NCBI GenBank assembly: GCA_032158295.1
Contig: CM063246.1
Location: 9,487,608-9,551,607, forward strand
DNA length: 64,000 nt
DNA from: Pycnopodia helianthoides
Lineage: Eukaryota; Echinodermata; Asteroidea; Forcipulatida; Asteriidae
Direction: 5' to 3'
Shown piece after piece: positions 54,501 through 64,000 of this stretch; the first letter of the stretch is position 1; every line of letters starts with the position of its first letter. The notes below the pieces were generated by a model. It searched no databases, was not told the origin of the DNA, and saw only the letters and a list, made by a program, of their open reading frames with translations. The translations under genes and the position numbers were made by a program.

Positions 54501-57500
54501 CACTGGATGGAGACGTTATATGGATGGGCACCAACTTCCATGAAGCCCAAATCGATGGTGAGTGTATAATGTAAAGGCCTTGCCACACGAGGCAATTTAC
54601 AGGCAACCAGTTCCAGGCAATCTCCATTAAGAAAAATCGTTCGCATTTCAATTTTTCTCTCTACTTTCTTGTGGATAGTGAGTTTGCAGCTGGAAGCTAT
54701 CTTATTTGCTGCCTAAGTGTTCATTGTGAGTACAGTGCAGTCGGTTACCTCAAAGTTGCCCGAAACATGGCCTCTATAAAAGGGTCTCCCCAAATTCGAT
54801 CGTGCACAGTCTGAGCTCTGAATGTACAACACTAAAGTGGCAAGACATCGACCGGTTCCTCTAGGTGGGCCAAATTTAGTATTAGTTGCTCAAGTTTCGT
54901 CGTTAACTTTGTGATTTTTTTTGTGTTGAATGAAGCCGAAAATCCTGCGAATATTTGTCTAAAAAGAAAAAAAAGACTGTTCATATATAATTTTTCCATC
55001 TCGATTGTGGTTCCTTCACCCATTGTATTTTTAAAATAATTTAGGGTTGGACAAAGACAAATTTGGCAGCCGTGTGGTTGCGACACTGGGATTCAAAACG
55101 GCGGACGGTGCTGTGTGAAAGCCTGGAACAAACAGCAGATTAAGTGCGATTTGTTTATTATGTTTATTATAATAAATTTGTGCCAACACAAGAGGGATAT
55201 TTATTTTCAAAGCATGGCCTCATATCAACTTTAATTTTAACTAATTATGTTTGCCACTATACAGGGAACCTATGTCCATAGCAGTGGTTTCCAAGGGCTA
55301 TCAAATATCGGCATGGTGGTAAGTGTATTTGGTATAAACATACCTGTCACCCACGGGATTTGTTTCTTTAAAAATTGAAGTAAATAAAAGTGTGAGGTAT
55401 AATTAAAAAAAAAACTCGAAAGATTCTTTAATATTAGTTTAAAAAAATGATTTGATTGCATTTTTATATTTACAAAAGGTTCGAGATTTACAATCGGGTA
55501 ACATTGTCCAGCTGGAGTCACAGGCTACGGGCGGACTACTCCGAGTCAACAGTCTGTCGGGAAAGATCGACTTTAACGGCGTCTTCGGGAAACAATGTAA
55601 GACCTTTTTGTTTTTGGCCGAGACCTTAACATTTATTCCATGATCAAATCCTCCATTGGCTTCAAGAACATATACACTGTAACACATTATTAAAAATGTG
55701 TTTGTATTGAATTTCAGATCTTTTAATTCGGCAATCTATTTTGCCATGGGACACACAAGACTTGTTGTGTTCGTTGAAAGTCGGAGGAAAGCTGACTGAC
55801 TCTTCTGGCAATACCATGCACGATGTGTTGCAGAGGGTGACCCTCCCCCCCCCCCCCACTGTTCCCATACTTAAACACGCTGTTTTCCTCTTGTACCGAA
55901 GTACCCCCTCCCCTAAAATCTTCTAAAGAATATCTTACATTCCCAGAACACAATTAAGACACAATAGAATGGGTACACCACCATGCCACATATCCAGCAC
56001 ATATATAAGCTTCTTGCAAAGTTATTCGTGTCTAGCACGTTGTTCATGTTTTCTTTTGGAATGATATATTCATGTTGTACTCGATTTATGTGGCATGGTC
56101 AGCCTCTCCCCCCCATCGTGTCTTCATTGGGTTCTGGGAATCCGAGGAATTCTTTAGAGGACTTTTCGGGTGGTGGTGGGGGGGGGGGGGGAAGGGGCGG
56201 GTTATCATCTAAGAGGGAAGAGTATAATGCAAGGGAACAGGGGATGGTGCGAGGGGGACTCTATCTGCAACATATCGGGCATGGTATACAAATGTTGTAC
56301 ACTTAAATATTTACAAGGGTGTTTTTCCCCTGTAAACGAATGGAATATGCCTATAAACTTTTGAGCTGACTTTAATTGTGCTATTTTTATATATCTTTAT
56401 ATGTAGTTTCTAAATAGCATTCAAAATCAAATTATGTATAGAACAATGTGTCTTCGTCAAATATAGGCCTATAACCAAATTGGAATGTGTATGCAATGCT
56501 ATAATTATTGCATATTATTAACAATAACACATTGTGACGTGTATGCAATGCTATAAATATTTTATGTTATTAACAATAAGATTCACATGTAACCTATTAA
56601 TGTGTATCTATATTGATTACGTTTTCCAGCTCAATTCATCGTCCAAAGATACATCGGTGACGTCATCACTCTCAGATGCGTCGCCAACCCCAAAAATTTC
56701 CTGACTCTACGGAGCGGCACTCTCTACGCAAATGTAAGATTTTGATTTAATCAAATGTAAAGTGGAAAGGTGAAGTGGAAATGTGAAGTGGAAATGTGAA
56801 GTGATTGCTTCTTTGAAACTTGAGAAGTTGTTAATGTTGAACTGAAATAATGAATTTTGTGTACTTGTTATCTTTAGTTTGTTGAATTTTTAAGAATACA
56901 CCGATCCAGTAGGCCACGCCCACCATAGCAACGACCAAACGTGTCGCGTGTCCCCTCGTCCGCCGTGCACGTTGTTTTTGTCGGACTAAATGGCGGTAAT
57001 AGTGTCGGACCTTAAATCCCACATTGTGATTGGTCAATTTGTCATGGGGCGTGGCCTACTGGATCGGTGTATTGTTTTGTCTGCGTGACCGTTGTCTGTC
57101 ATGGTTTACTTTTTGTTTACCCCTCAATTGACTTTTTGTTTGCCCTTACAAATATACACTGAGGGGTGATTTTTAAGAAGGAACTGCACTTGTACGTTTT
57201 TTGTATATATTTAAAAAAAGGTACATTTTGGGGTTAATCCCACAATGTTTTTAACGAGAAAGATTAAAAGAAAAAGGGATAATTCGATTTATAGAATGTT
57301 TTGCAGGCCTACTGTATACCAAGTTTATTATAAAAACAAAGTAAGGTTTGAAGCTAAAAATCGTCAGCTATTCTTGGTCTAGTGAGTAGGCCTAACTGTT
57401 ATTCTTTCTTTGTTCTGTAATTTTTGTTAGCGTTTTTTTGTAGTATTTTTTTTTTTATTAAAGACTATTTAATGATTTGCAATGTGAAGGGTATTTGCTT

Positions 57501-58076
57501 TGTTGAGATCTTATTAACGAACTTCTGACACTGTTTCTTTAGGGTAAGGGTGACCCACAGTGTAGATTCCTGTTTCATCTCAGTGACGGAATGTACATCA
57601 AGTTCGAGGCTGTGCACAATGCCAACCGCTTCATATCGGTGCACAGGAAATTTGGCGGGAACGATGACGTGCGCACATTACGAATACGAAGTGCGATGTC
57701 GTCTGGGGAAAGAGGCACGCAAGGGTCATTCAAGGTCATCCTTGTGGTGAGTTTTTTCATGCTATAGTTTTGTTTAGAAGAAAAACAATCAGGTTTGATC
57801 TTGTTAGTTGAAAAAGTTGAAAACACCTCCCTCCCCATACTATTTTCTTGTGACTTCGATGACCGATTGAGCTTAAACTTTCCGAGTTTTTTTTCTTGAC
57901 CATATTAGGTCACATAAAGTGTGTTAAACACTGGTCTTTGACAGCTTCCAATAATGTTCACGTGCTTCAAAGGTCACGTTTTTGAAAAAAAAACAGGCAT
58001 GAGGAAACTTAAAAAACAATTTTTGTGTTTTCAATTCTCTATGCAGGGCCATATGAATCAAAGTTTTGCAACGTAA
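54501..58076 (+). CDS. Beta-trefoil fold protein (fascin/FGF-like)
   Basis: Exons 54501-54557, 55265-55318, 55479-55596, 56630-56733 and 57543-57746 have GT-AG borders and compatible phases (0, 0, 1, 0). A short possible last exon, 58047-58076, reads GHMNQSFAT then TAA. With the first ATG at 54507 the product is about 186 residues. Three internal repeats follow the beta-trefoil pattern: GNIVQLESQATGGLLRV, with GKIDFNGVFGKQSQFIV; then DVITLRCVANPKNFLTL, with GTLYAN and CRFLFHL; then MYIKFEAVHNANRFISV, ending GSFKVILV. Trefoils of this type occur in fascins, FGFs, IL-1 and lectins. I cannot name the ligand or role. No signal peptide is visible, so a cytosolic location is likely. The five main exons are well supported, while the start and the last exon are uncertain. 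The introns hold MITEs, including 56895-57073. Confidence 0.78.
56895..57073. mobile_element. MITE with 27-bp perfect inverted ends
   Basis: The left end AATACACCGATCCAGTAGGC, CACGCCC matches the inverse of the right end, GGGCGTGGCC through CGGTGTATT, perfectly. The 179-bp element lies in a trefoil-gene intron. No coding capacity. The perfect arms suggest recent movement. Confidence 0.88.
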
Positions 58077-58250
58077 GTGCCACTCCATGAGTACCAAAGT
58101 AAAGCTTGAAGATGAAGACTGGATGTTGATAGGTGACTTTCGGTAACACACCACCCCAGATACCTTGATGTCCTTCTTCTTCCCATCCAAGCAGAGTTTG
58201 ATGGATTCAGCATTGTACCCACCCAAAAATCGGATGCAAGGTTTAAACAG
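58030..58250 (-). pseudogene. Possible coding remnant, minus strand
   Basis: One minus frame reads GGYNAESIKLCLDGKKKDIK, VSGVV. The reading then looks protein-like in another frame as LPKVTYQHPVFIFKLYFGTH, GVALTLQNFDSYGPA and a TAG. Joining them needs one added base. I recognise no family. It overlaps the proposed last trefoil exon on the other strand, so one of the two calls may be wrong. Confidence 0.25.
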
Positions 58251-58415
58251 TACATGTATTACAAACTAAAGAAGCTCAGATTGTGCTCTTTTTTTTTATT
58301 TCCGGAAATATGTTCAGCTTTTGTGTTTTTACAAAAAGCTTCCAGATTGTAAACTAGGGGTGTGTGCCCCTCAAATAGAAAAATCTACCAGTAACAATTA
58401 TTGTAAGCTCTGACC

Positions 58416-58610
58416 TGGGCCCAATTTCATAGAGCTACTTAAGCAGAAAATATTGCTTAACAATTGTCTGCTAAGCAGAAATGAGCAGGATACCAGTCAC
58501 AAATTTTACATGTGACATGGTATTTTGGCTGGTATCCTCATTCTGGTAAGCATAACTTAGTTGAGCTTAGATACTTTTTGTGCTTAAGCAGCTCTATGAA
58601 ATTGGGCCCA
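58416..58610. mobile_element. Foldback element, GGGCCCAAT family
   Basis: Ends TGGGCCCAATTTCATAGAGC and GCTCTATGAAATTGGGCCCA, nearly identical in layout to 44731 and 49094. Confidence 0.85.
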
Positions 58611-58611
58611 G

Positions 58612-58780
58612 GGGTCAATATCACAGAGCTGCTTAAACACAAAAAGTAGGTAAGCAAACTTGTGTTTACCAGAATAAGGTTACCAGCCGACAAATACCAT
58701 ACCACGTGTACCATGTGGTACTGGTATCCTGCTTTATTTGCTTAGCAGGGAAAACAATAAGCAATACTCTCTGCTGTTAG
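58612..58780. mobile_element. Diverged foldback element
   Basis: Starts GGGTCAATATCACAGAGCTG and continues with ACCAGAATAAGGTTACCAGC. The right end has decayed. It directly adjoins the previous copy. Confidence 0.5.
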
Positions 58781-59572
58781 TACTTAGAATTATGTAACTT
58801 CAACAATGAGATCCACATACTGGATTTCTTCTTTTACGATGGAAACATAAGTAAATATCACAAATTTACTGGAAAAAAAAAAATTACTTGCCAATTTAAT
58901 CATGTCAAAAAGGTGTTTTTTGACAATTCTTTTTGCTGTGTGTAGTATAAACATGTTTTTCATACTTTTCATTAAAATTGATGAAGCGTTTATGTTTTGT
59001 ACGTTTAATACAATTTTGTTAAAAGTCGTTATATTTAAGAAAACATAAGAGAGCAGTGTACTTTTGTTCAATTTTCTTTTATTTATCTTGTACAGTTTAT
59101 TCAAACAGTTCATTTTGTTCTGAATTACTACTTCAAACAGCATTCTATTTTTGAAAATAATTATCATAAAAAATAATCAAAATGTACAGCTGCACATTTT
59201 AAATAAACCACGCACCGTTACAGAAAATTTAATTCGACATTTACCCACAGCAAATACATGATTTCTAAAGAAACCATTAAGTTTTTTTTTCTAAACCTTT
59301 AATTGGAATATAAAATTAAAGTTTACTTTTGTCCTGGCGCTCAGGCTGCTCTTTTTTTCAAATTGAATATCTAACTGCAAAGATAGTTCCTATATTTAGA
59401 GTATCATTACTCAGAAATGATGTAAAAAAAACAACAAATTTGTCAATTTTGTTCCTGGCAACGGGAGTCGAGTGCAGAGTAAATCAATTACAACTGGGTT
59501 GTTGGTTTTTTTTCACTTTACAGCCTACATATGATAAAGCACTGTTAGTCCATATAGACCAAGTAACCTTTG
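58781..59572. other. Non-coding, nothing recognised
   Basis: Very AT-rich. The 125-codon minus frame at 58790-59167 has a low-complexity N/K/I composition and no family features. I reject it as a gene. Confidence 0.4.
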
Positions 59573-59660
59573 ACATTATGTATTTAAAAAAGAGCCACAG
59601 AGCCTGGACTTCCTGCAGGCACAACTTGTACACAGCTCAATGGAACATAACATGAAACTC
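59573..59660 (+). repeat. Dispersed repeat D fragment
   Basis: AAAAGAGCCACAGAGCCTGG, CAGGCACAACTTGTACACAG and CTCAATGGAACATAAC match the family at 17056-17800. Confidence 0.55.
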
Positions 59661-59799
59661 TTGTATGTTTTGTTTACAGCACCATAAGAGGCACAGCTCT
59701 ATGTTACCATTGGACAATTAATACCAAATGAAAGTTGTATTATTCATTATGGAATATCAGTTTTGAAACAATGCGTCTTAAATAAAAGATCAGAGTTGT

Positions 59800-60179
59800 T
59801 TAAAGGTACATTACAGAATTGGTAAGAGAAAAACTTTTTGATCACAGATTTACATAAGACTTACACAGTCTAATGATGATAATAGTAGAAAACATCCCTT
59901 GAAATATTTCTGTCTGAAATGCCATATTTGATGAGAAATGAATAAACTAATTTTCCGATTGGAGTTTATCGCTCAGTGAGCGTTTTTATTCATTTGTTGA
60001 ACCTATATGATTTCATGCAAATGTGTAATCGGTTTTTCACTTTTTCTCGTGACCCAGATGGCCGATCGATCTCAAACTTCTACGGTTTGTCGGTTTATGT
60101 ATATGGTGGATTACATAAAGTGCTTACACTGCCAGCAACTGTTTTGTTAGCAAAAACCAATTCTGTAATGTTCCTTTAA
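59800..60179. mobile_element. TTAA-flanked MITE, ACATTACAG subfamily
   Basis: TTAAAGGTACATTACAGAAT and ATTCTGTAATGTTCCTTTAA. Nearly the same as 47865-48250. The right TTAA is also the left TTAA of the next element. Confidence 0.85.
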
Positions 60180-60628
60180 AGGTAGGGTCATAGATTGGTA
60201 AATACTCTCAAAATCAATGACCATAAAAACATGCGTTGGTAAGAAGCACTGCAGCTGTTGATGGTATAAAGTATTTTGAGAATGGATTCCCTTTGAAGTA
60301 ATAAGGTTTGGATAATTTTTTGACCCCCAAAACATTTGAATCTGAGAAACGGTTCATGCATGAATCGTTTCTCATATTTCTGAGGGTTGGTGTCCATTCG
60401 CGAATGCTGTGGCCAGAGATACGGTTGGTACCCGCTGTCACCTCGCTAAACGTGGATGGATTTGACGCTCTTGTAAAAACACCGTTAGAATTTGTTGCTG
60501 TTTTCTCAACAAGCAGACACTGTATTCAGCTGAAATTTTCACATGTGACTTTTATTGTGTCTTTCTTGATAATTTTGCCTATAAATCAGCATTCATTGAC
60601 AAAAACCAATGTATGACTCTACCTTTAA
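60176..60628. mobile_element. TTAA-flanked MITE abutting the previous one
   Basis: TTAAAGGTAGGGTCATAGAT and AATGTATGACTCTACCTTTAA. A different subfamily, related to 43619 and 37085. It shares its left border TTAA with the element at 59800. Confidence 0.82.
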
Positions 60629-61130
60629 GGATAACTGAACTAGGGGGAAAAAAGAAACAAAACAGTTTAACATTCATATCCTGTTGTCAATGTCATTACC
60701 TCTACCAATATGTTACATTAACTGGTTCTTCATCCCATAAATAATTCTAACAATCCTCTCTGTTAGTAAAACAAGTTCAAGTAATTTCTGGCAATTTGAC
60801 GCAATTTGTATAAACAATTTAGTTTTTTCTGACCTTGTGGCATTCTGTTTACCGAATAAACATTTTATGTTAACAATTCATTCTGTGCTCCATTTTATGG
60901 GGAATATAAAAAACCTTTTGCTTTCTGCAGAAATTCCTTCAAATTAATGGGTTTTATGCTGAGAAAAACCAAAAGCAGAAAACGATTTTTTGCAATTATT
61001 TTATAATATATTTACAAACAGCATTTTTATAATTGTATTCAAATCCTGACTGTGTGTTTCAATACTGCGGGCTTGTTTGTGTGCCATATAGATTTTTTGT
61101 TTTACATATTTGTAACTTTATGTAGTTTGT
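60629..61130. other. Non-coding, nothing recognised
   Basis: AT-rich sequence without exon or repeat I can name. Confidence 0.4.
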
Positions 61131-61351
61131 AACTGACTAGTTTCGCTCGTCCCCAGCGCCTTGCCTTAAAACCAAAGGCGCTGGGATGGGCAAACGTATC
61201 GTTAACTTAATGCTCAGTCCCATCATGCATCACACTCACATTGCAAGCACTGCGCGCATGATGTACTTTCCGAACAAGAATCTGTGCAAGCTGATTAGCC
61301 CATCCCAGCGGTCCTGGATAGGCTGCTGGGGCCGAGCGAACTGACTAGTTT
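61131..61351. mobile_element. Foldback element, ACTAGT/CGCTCG arms
   Basis: The left arm ACTAGTTTCGCTCGTCCCCA, GCGCC pairs with the right arm GCTGGGGCCGAGCGAA, CTGACTAGT. The inner GGCGCTGGGATGGG and CCATCCCAGC pair as well. About 220 bp, no coding capacity. Confidence 0.65.
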
Positions 61352-61590
61352 GCATGTAAAATTGCAAAACCGATTGTTCTTGCGTTTATACTTATGTACA
61401 TACATCTTAATATCAATCTGAAGTTTGATAATAAATAGGTTTTCCTCAAGGAAAATTTAAATGTTCTTTTTCAAAACTTATGCACTTGAGGATTATTTCT
61501 TTTTTTCAAATGAATGAGGAGAAAAATGTACGTGTAGAAGTTGTAGTTCTCGTCACGCACAAATCTATGGTATGTTATTTTTATATACCA

Positions 61591-61779
61591 GGGTCCAATT
61601 TCATAGAGAAGCAGAAAAAATTGCTTAACGATTTTCTGCTAAGCAGAAATGAGCAGGATACCAGTCACAAATTGTCCATGTGGCATGGCAGTTTGGCTGG
61701 TAACCTTATTCTGGTAAGCATTATTTTGTCTGTGCTTAGCTACTTTTTGTGCTTAAGCAGCTCTATGAAATTTGGCCCA
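61591..61779. mobile_element. Foldback element, GGGCCCAAT family
   Basis: GGGTCCAATTTCATAGAGAA at the left and GCAGCTCTATGAAATTTGGC, CCA at the right. Small deletion in the left arm. Confidence 0.78.
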
Positions 61780-61784
61780 TGTGA

Positions 61785-61935
61785 CCAGTGACATCACATG
61801 TTTACAAAAGAGCCGAAGAGCCTGGATTTTCCAACAGGCACAATTTGTACAAAGCCCAATGTAGAAAATCATAAAACAGTACATTTTATGGAGATTGCAC
61901 CGTTCAAAATTTGTCTGCCATTTTACAGTCACTAT
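61785..61935 (+). repeat. Dispersed repeat D fragment
   Basis: GTGACCAGTGACATCACATG, AGAGCCGAAGAGCCTGGATT and ATTTTATGGAGATTGCACCG match the family at 17505. Confidence 0.6.
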
Positions 61936-62142
61936 AGGAAAGTAAAATTCTGCATGTGATTGGTATTCCTGGCCCAGTGAGTAGACCTACATATACAATG
62001 TACAGTCTTCAATCCAAAATGAAAAACAACTTTTTGAAGATTTGGGATGATCGGGGTTTGGACTTGTACTGAAACTAGAAATTTCACCATTTTCTCTTGA
62101 ACTTTAAAGTTCTCTTAAACAAAATCTTTGCCTGAACTCAAC

Positions 62143-64000
62143 TCAAATGATGATAAAATCCTGTGAGCCATGCGATCCATTGGCATGTCTCAGCAGCATC
62201 TCAAGGGCCTGAGATGCCTGTCCCTCCACAGTAACCATCTGAATCTCCTGCATCTCCCCTACTCCTTGTACTGCCCGGTCTGCATCCTTGGTGCTATCCT
62301 CAGCCTCCCCGGGGTGCTCTTCTTTCCTTCCTGGACAACCTGGCACAAGATGTACTCCCGGTTACTTTCAGAGGTCGGCACAGCTATCTGCAGGTCAGAG
62401 TTCACTGCAGAGGTCGAAGTGGCGATCTGTAGGTCAGAATTAACCTTGGAGGTGGGGATACTGATCTGAAGGTCACAGTTAATGCCCATGTCAGGGTTGA
62501 CTTTCATCGCCGCGGGCACAGGTCCGTCTAGGTCATCTGGTTCAGGTTCTAGCTGGTCATCTTTAATTGCAGGCGGAAGCTCCTCCTTCTCAGCAAGAAG
62601 GCCTGATTGATGGGAAACCTTATCAAATGTGAGGTAGTGCTCAGCGTGTGCCAGACGTACATGATCGACAAGCTCCTGGTAGCGGTCAGTTTGCATGTCC
62701 TTACAAAACTTGCACATGTAGACACTGAGCCCAGCATGTTTCTTTGTGCAACGGATGTGCTTGCGGACATTTTCGTGGGTGTTGGCTCGGTAGTTACAGT
62801 ATGGGCACTTGTATGGTTTCTCGCCGGTGTGGAGCCGTTTGTGGCGAGTTAGGTGGGTTGAGACGCGTCCCTCGTAGTAACAGTCAGGAAAGTCACATTT
62901 GAAAGGTTTATCCCCGGTGTGCTTTCGGAAGTGTCTTGTCAAAGCCTGCTTAGTGGACCCCGAGTAACCACACACAGTACACAAGAAGGGTTTCTCTTTG
63001 GTGTGTGACCGCATGTGTGCAACAAGTTCGATCTTGTATTTGAACTTGTATGTGCAACCCAAGATGGTGCACGGATGGACCCGAGCTAGAACATGCTTCA
63101 TGTACATGTGAGATCTCAGAAGATTTTTGTTGTAGAACTTCAAGTGGCAGGTGGCGCACTCCTCGGTCTTCTCCCGCTTGGTGTGGGTCAACATGTGATT
63201 TTTTAAGATTGATGACCGGAGGGTGACAAAATCACAGTGAGGGCATTTGTGGTCCTTGATGCCCAAATGTCTCTTCTTGTGCATCAGCAGATCACCCTTC
63301 TGATTCGACTTGAAGGGGCAAGTATCGCAAGCAAAGGGTCTCTCGCCAGAGTGGACTCTCCGGTGAATCTTCATGTAGCCCTTGGAGAATCTCTTTTCGC
63401 ATGTCTCACAGGCCTCAGAGCTGCCTCTTCTCACTTCTTGAACGTGTTCTGTCCTACGATGTATCACCAATTCTGCTCGCGTCTCAAACTCCACTTCGCA
63501 TTTGCCACACTTACACTGTTGCTGATGTCGTGTTTGGTGGTGGGAGAGACCACTTTCAGTGAAGAAGGATGACGGGCACGAACTGCACACAAACGTGGCG
63601 TTGAAGTCCCCCTGAGCATTTGCCGCGAGCTCCGTGTGTTTCGTAGTCTTAAGGTGCTGTAGTAGCGAAGTAGAGCTAAGACTGGAAAACTTGCAGAGTT
63701 CACATGTATACCGGTTTTCAAAGCGGGCTTTTTCAAGCGCTAGTTCCTCCTCAGGAGCAAGGGGTTTCTTTGATCTTCCCCGTTTTGAAGACTTTCCTTC
63801 CAACACTGAAAATCTCCCCTTGACTGATTTGATATTTGTCTATCATCTTCGTCAGCAAAGAAATCCTCAAATATGCGCCTCGGCTTTTTGTTCCTTCGAG
63901 TACGAGTGATAACCGCTTCCGAAGTCTCGCCGTTTCCTCGTTCCTTGCTGTCAGGGAGCACAGACAAATCCACAGGCAATTGATGAACCACCACCTCTTG
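62143..64000 (-). CDS. C2H2 zinc-finger protein, 12 fingers, partial
   Basis: An intronless gene running off the window end. Its central frame, 63806 to about 62325, encodes 12 C2H2 fingers with TGEKP-like linkers, from YTCELCKFSSLSSTSLLQHL to YMCKFCKDMQTDRYQELVDH. Fingers 8 and 10 have C-x4-C spacing, and the fourth is one residue short. The upstream frame (64000 to about 63812: VVVHQLPVDLSVLPDSKERG, RRNKKPRRIFEDFFADEDD) joins only if one base is added near 63809-63812 (AAAA on plus). Near 62318-62335 one added base switches from a frame ending at 62259 to a better one, with EEHPGEAEDSTKDAD and QMVTVEGQASQALEML, stopping at 62143. So there are two frame breaks. It is likely a nuclear DNA-binding regulator. 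The family and targets are unknown. Confidence 0.88.

Noticed and set aside
58790..59167. 125-codon minus-strand frame
   Set aside because: The composition is K/N/I/F as expected from AT-rich random sequence. No motif.
62259..63806. The 515-codon frame as the complete zinc-finger protein
   Set aside because: Protein-like sequence continues in other frames on both sides and runs off the window, so this frame is probably only the middle of the gene.
1..64000. Endogenous virus or autonomous transposon genes
   Set aside because: No reverse transcriptase, integrase, transposase or capsid-like motif was seen in any frame I examined. All mobile elements here appear non-autonomous.

Overview
This window is nuclear DNA of an animal, most likely an echinoderm and probably a sea star. 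Genes are split by GT-AG introns and there are no operons. Most of the sequence is AT-rich non-coding DNA full of short dispersed repeats. The species call rests on my impression of these repeat families (foldback elements ending in GGGCCCAATTTCATAGAGC, TTAA-flanked elements, tRNA-headed SINEs) and on protein divergence. I could not run a search to confirm it.

Layout. Positions 1-21,900 hold no gene I can support. They contain repeats, a 44-bp satellite array (4640-5862), a roughly 421-bp tandem triplication (10580-11460), SINE copies and a 41-bp poly-C tract. Positions 21,893-23,560 (+) are the last two coding exons of a tetraspanning MARVEL-like (MAL/CKLF-type) membrane protein. Positions 23,561-38,400 are non-coding, with many MITEs and a few weak exon-like segments. 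Positions 38,838-39,166 (-) encode the mitochondrial ribosomal protein bL36m (MRPL36), and 40,593-45,604 (+) encode the complex I subunit NDUFS6 in four exons. The two genes are divergent neighbours, as they are in human. Positions 54,501-58,076 (+) hold a five- or six-exon gene for a beta-trefoil protein. Positions 62,143-64,000 (-) hold an intronless 12-finger C2H2 zinc-finger gene that runs off the window.

How the genes relate. MRPL36 and NDUFS6 both serve mitochondrial oxidative phosphorylation, one through mitoribosome assembly and one through complex I, and probably share a regulatory interval of about 0.3-1 kb. The other genes show no functional link.

Points that stand out. (1) The MRPL36/NDUFS6 head-to-head pair. 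(2) A decayed inverted copy of the MRPL36 3' end inside the leader intron of MRPL36 itself. (3) A nested set of palindromes in NDUFS6 intron 1. (4) Reading-frame breaks in MRPL36 and twice in the zinc-finger gene, each repaired by adding one base, which points to single-base deletions in the assembly or to gene decay. (5) Cases where one repeat sits inside another, one with an apparent empty site elsewhere in the window.
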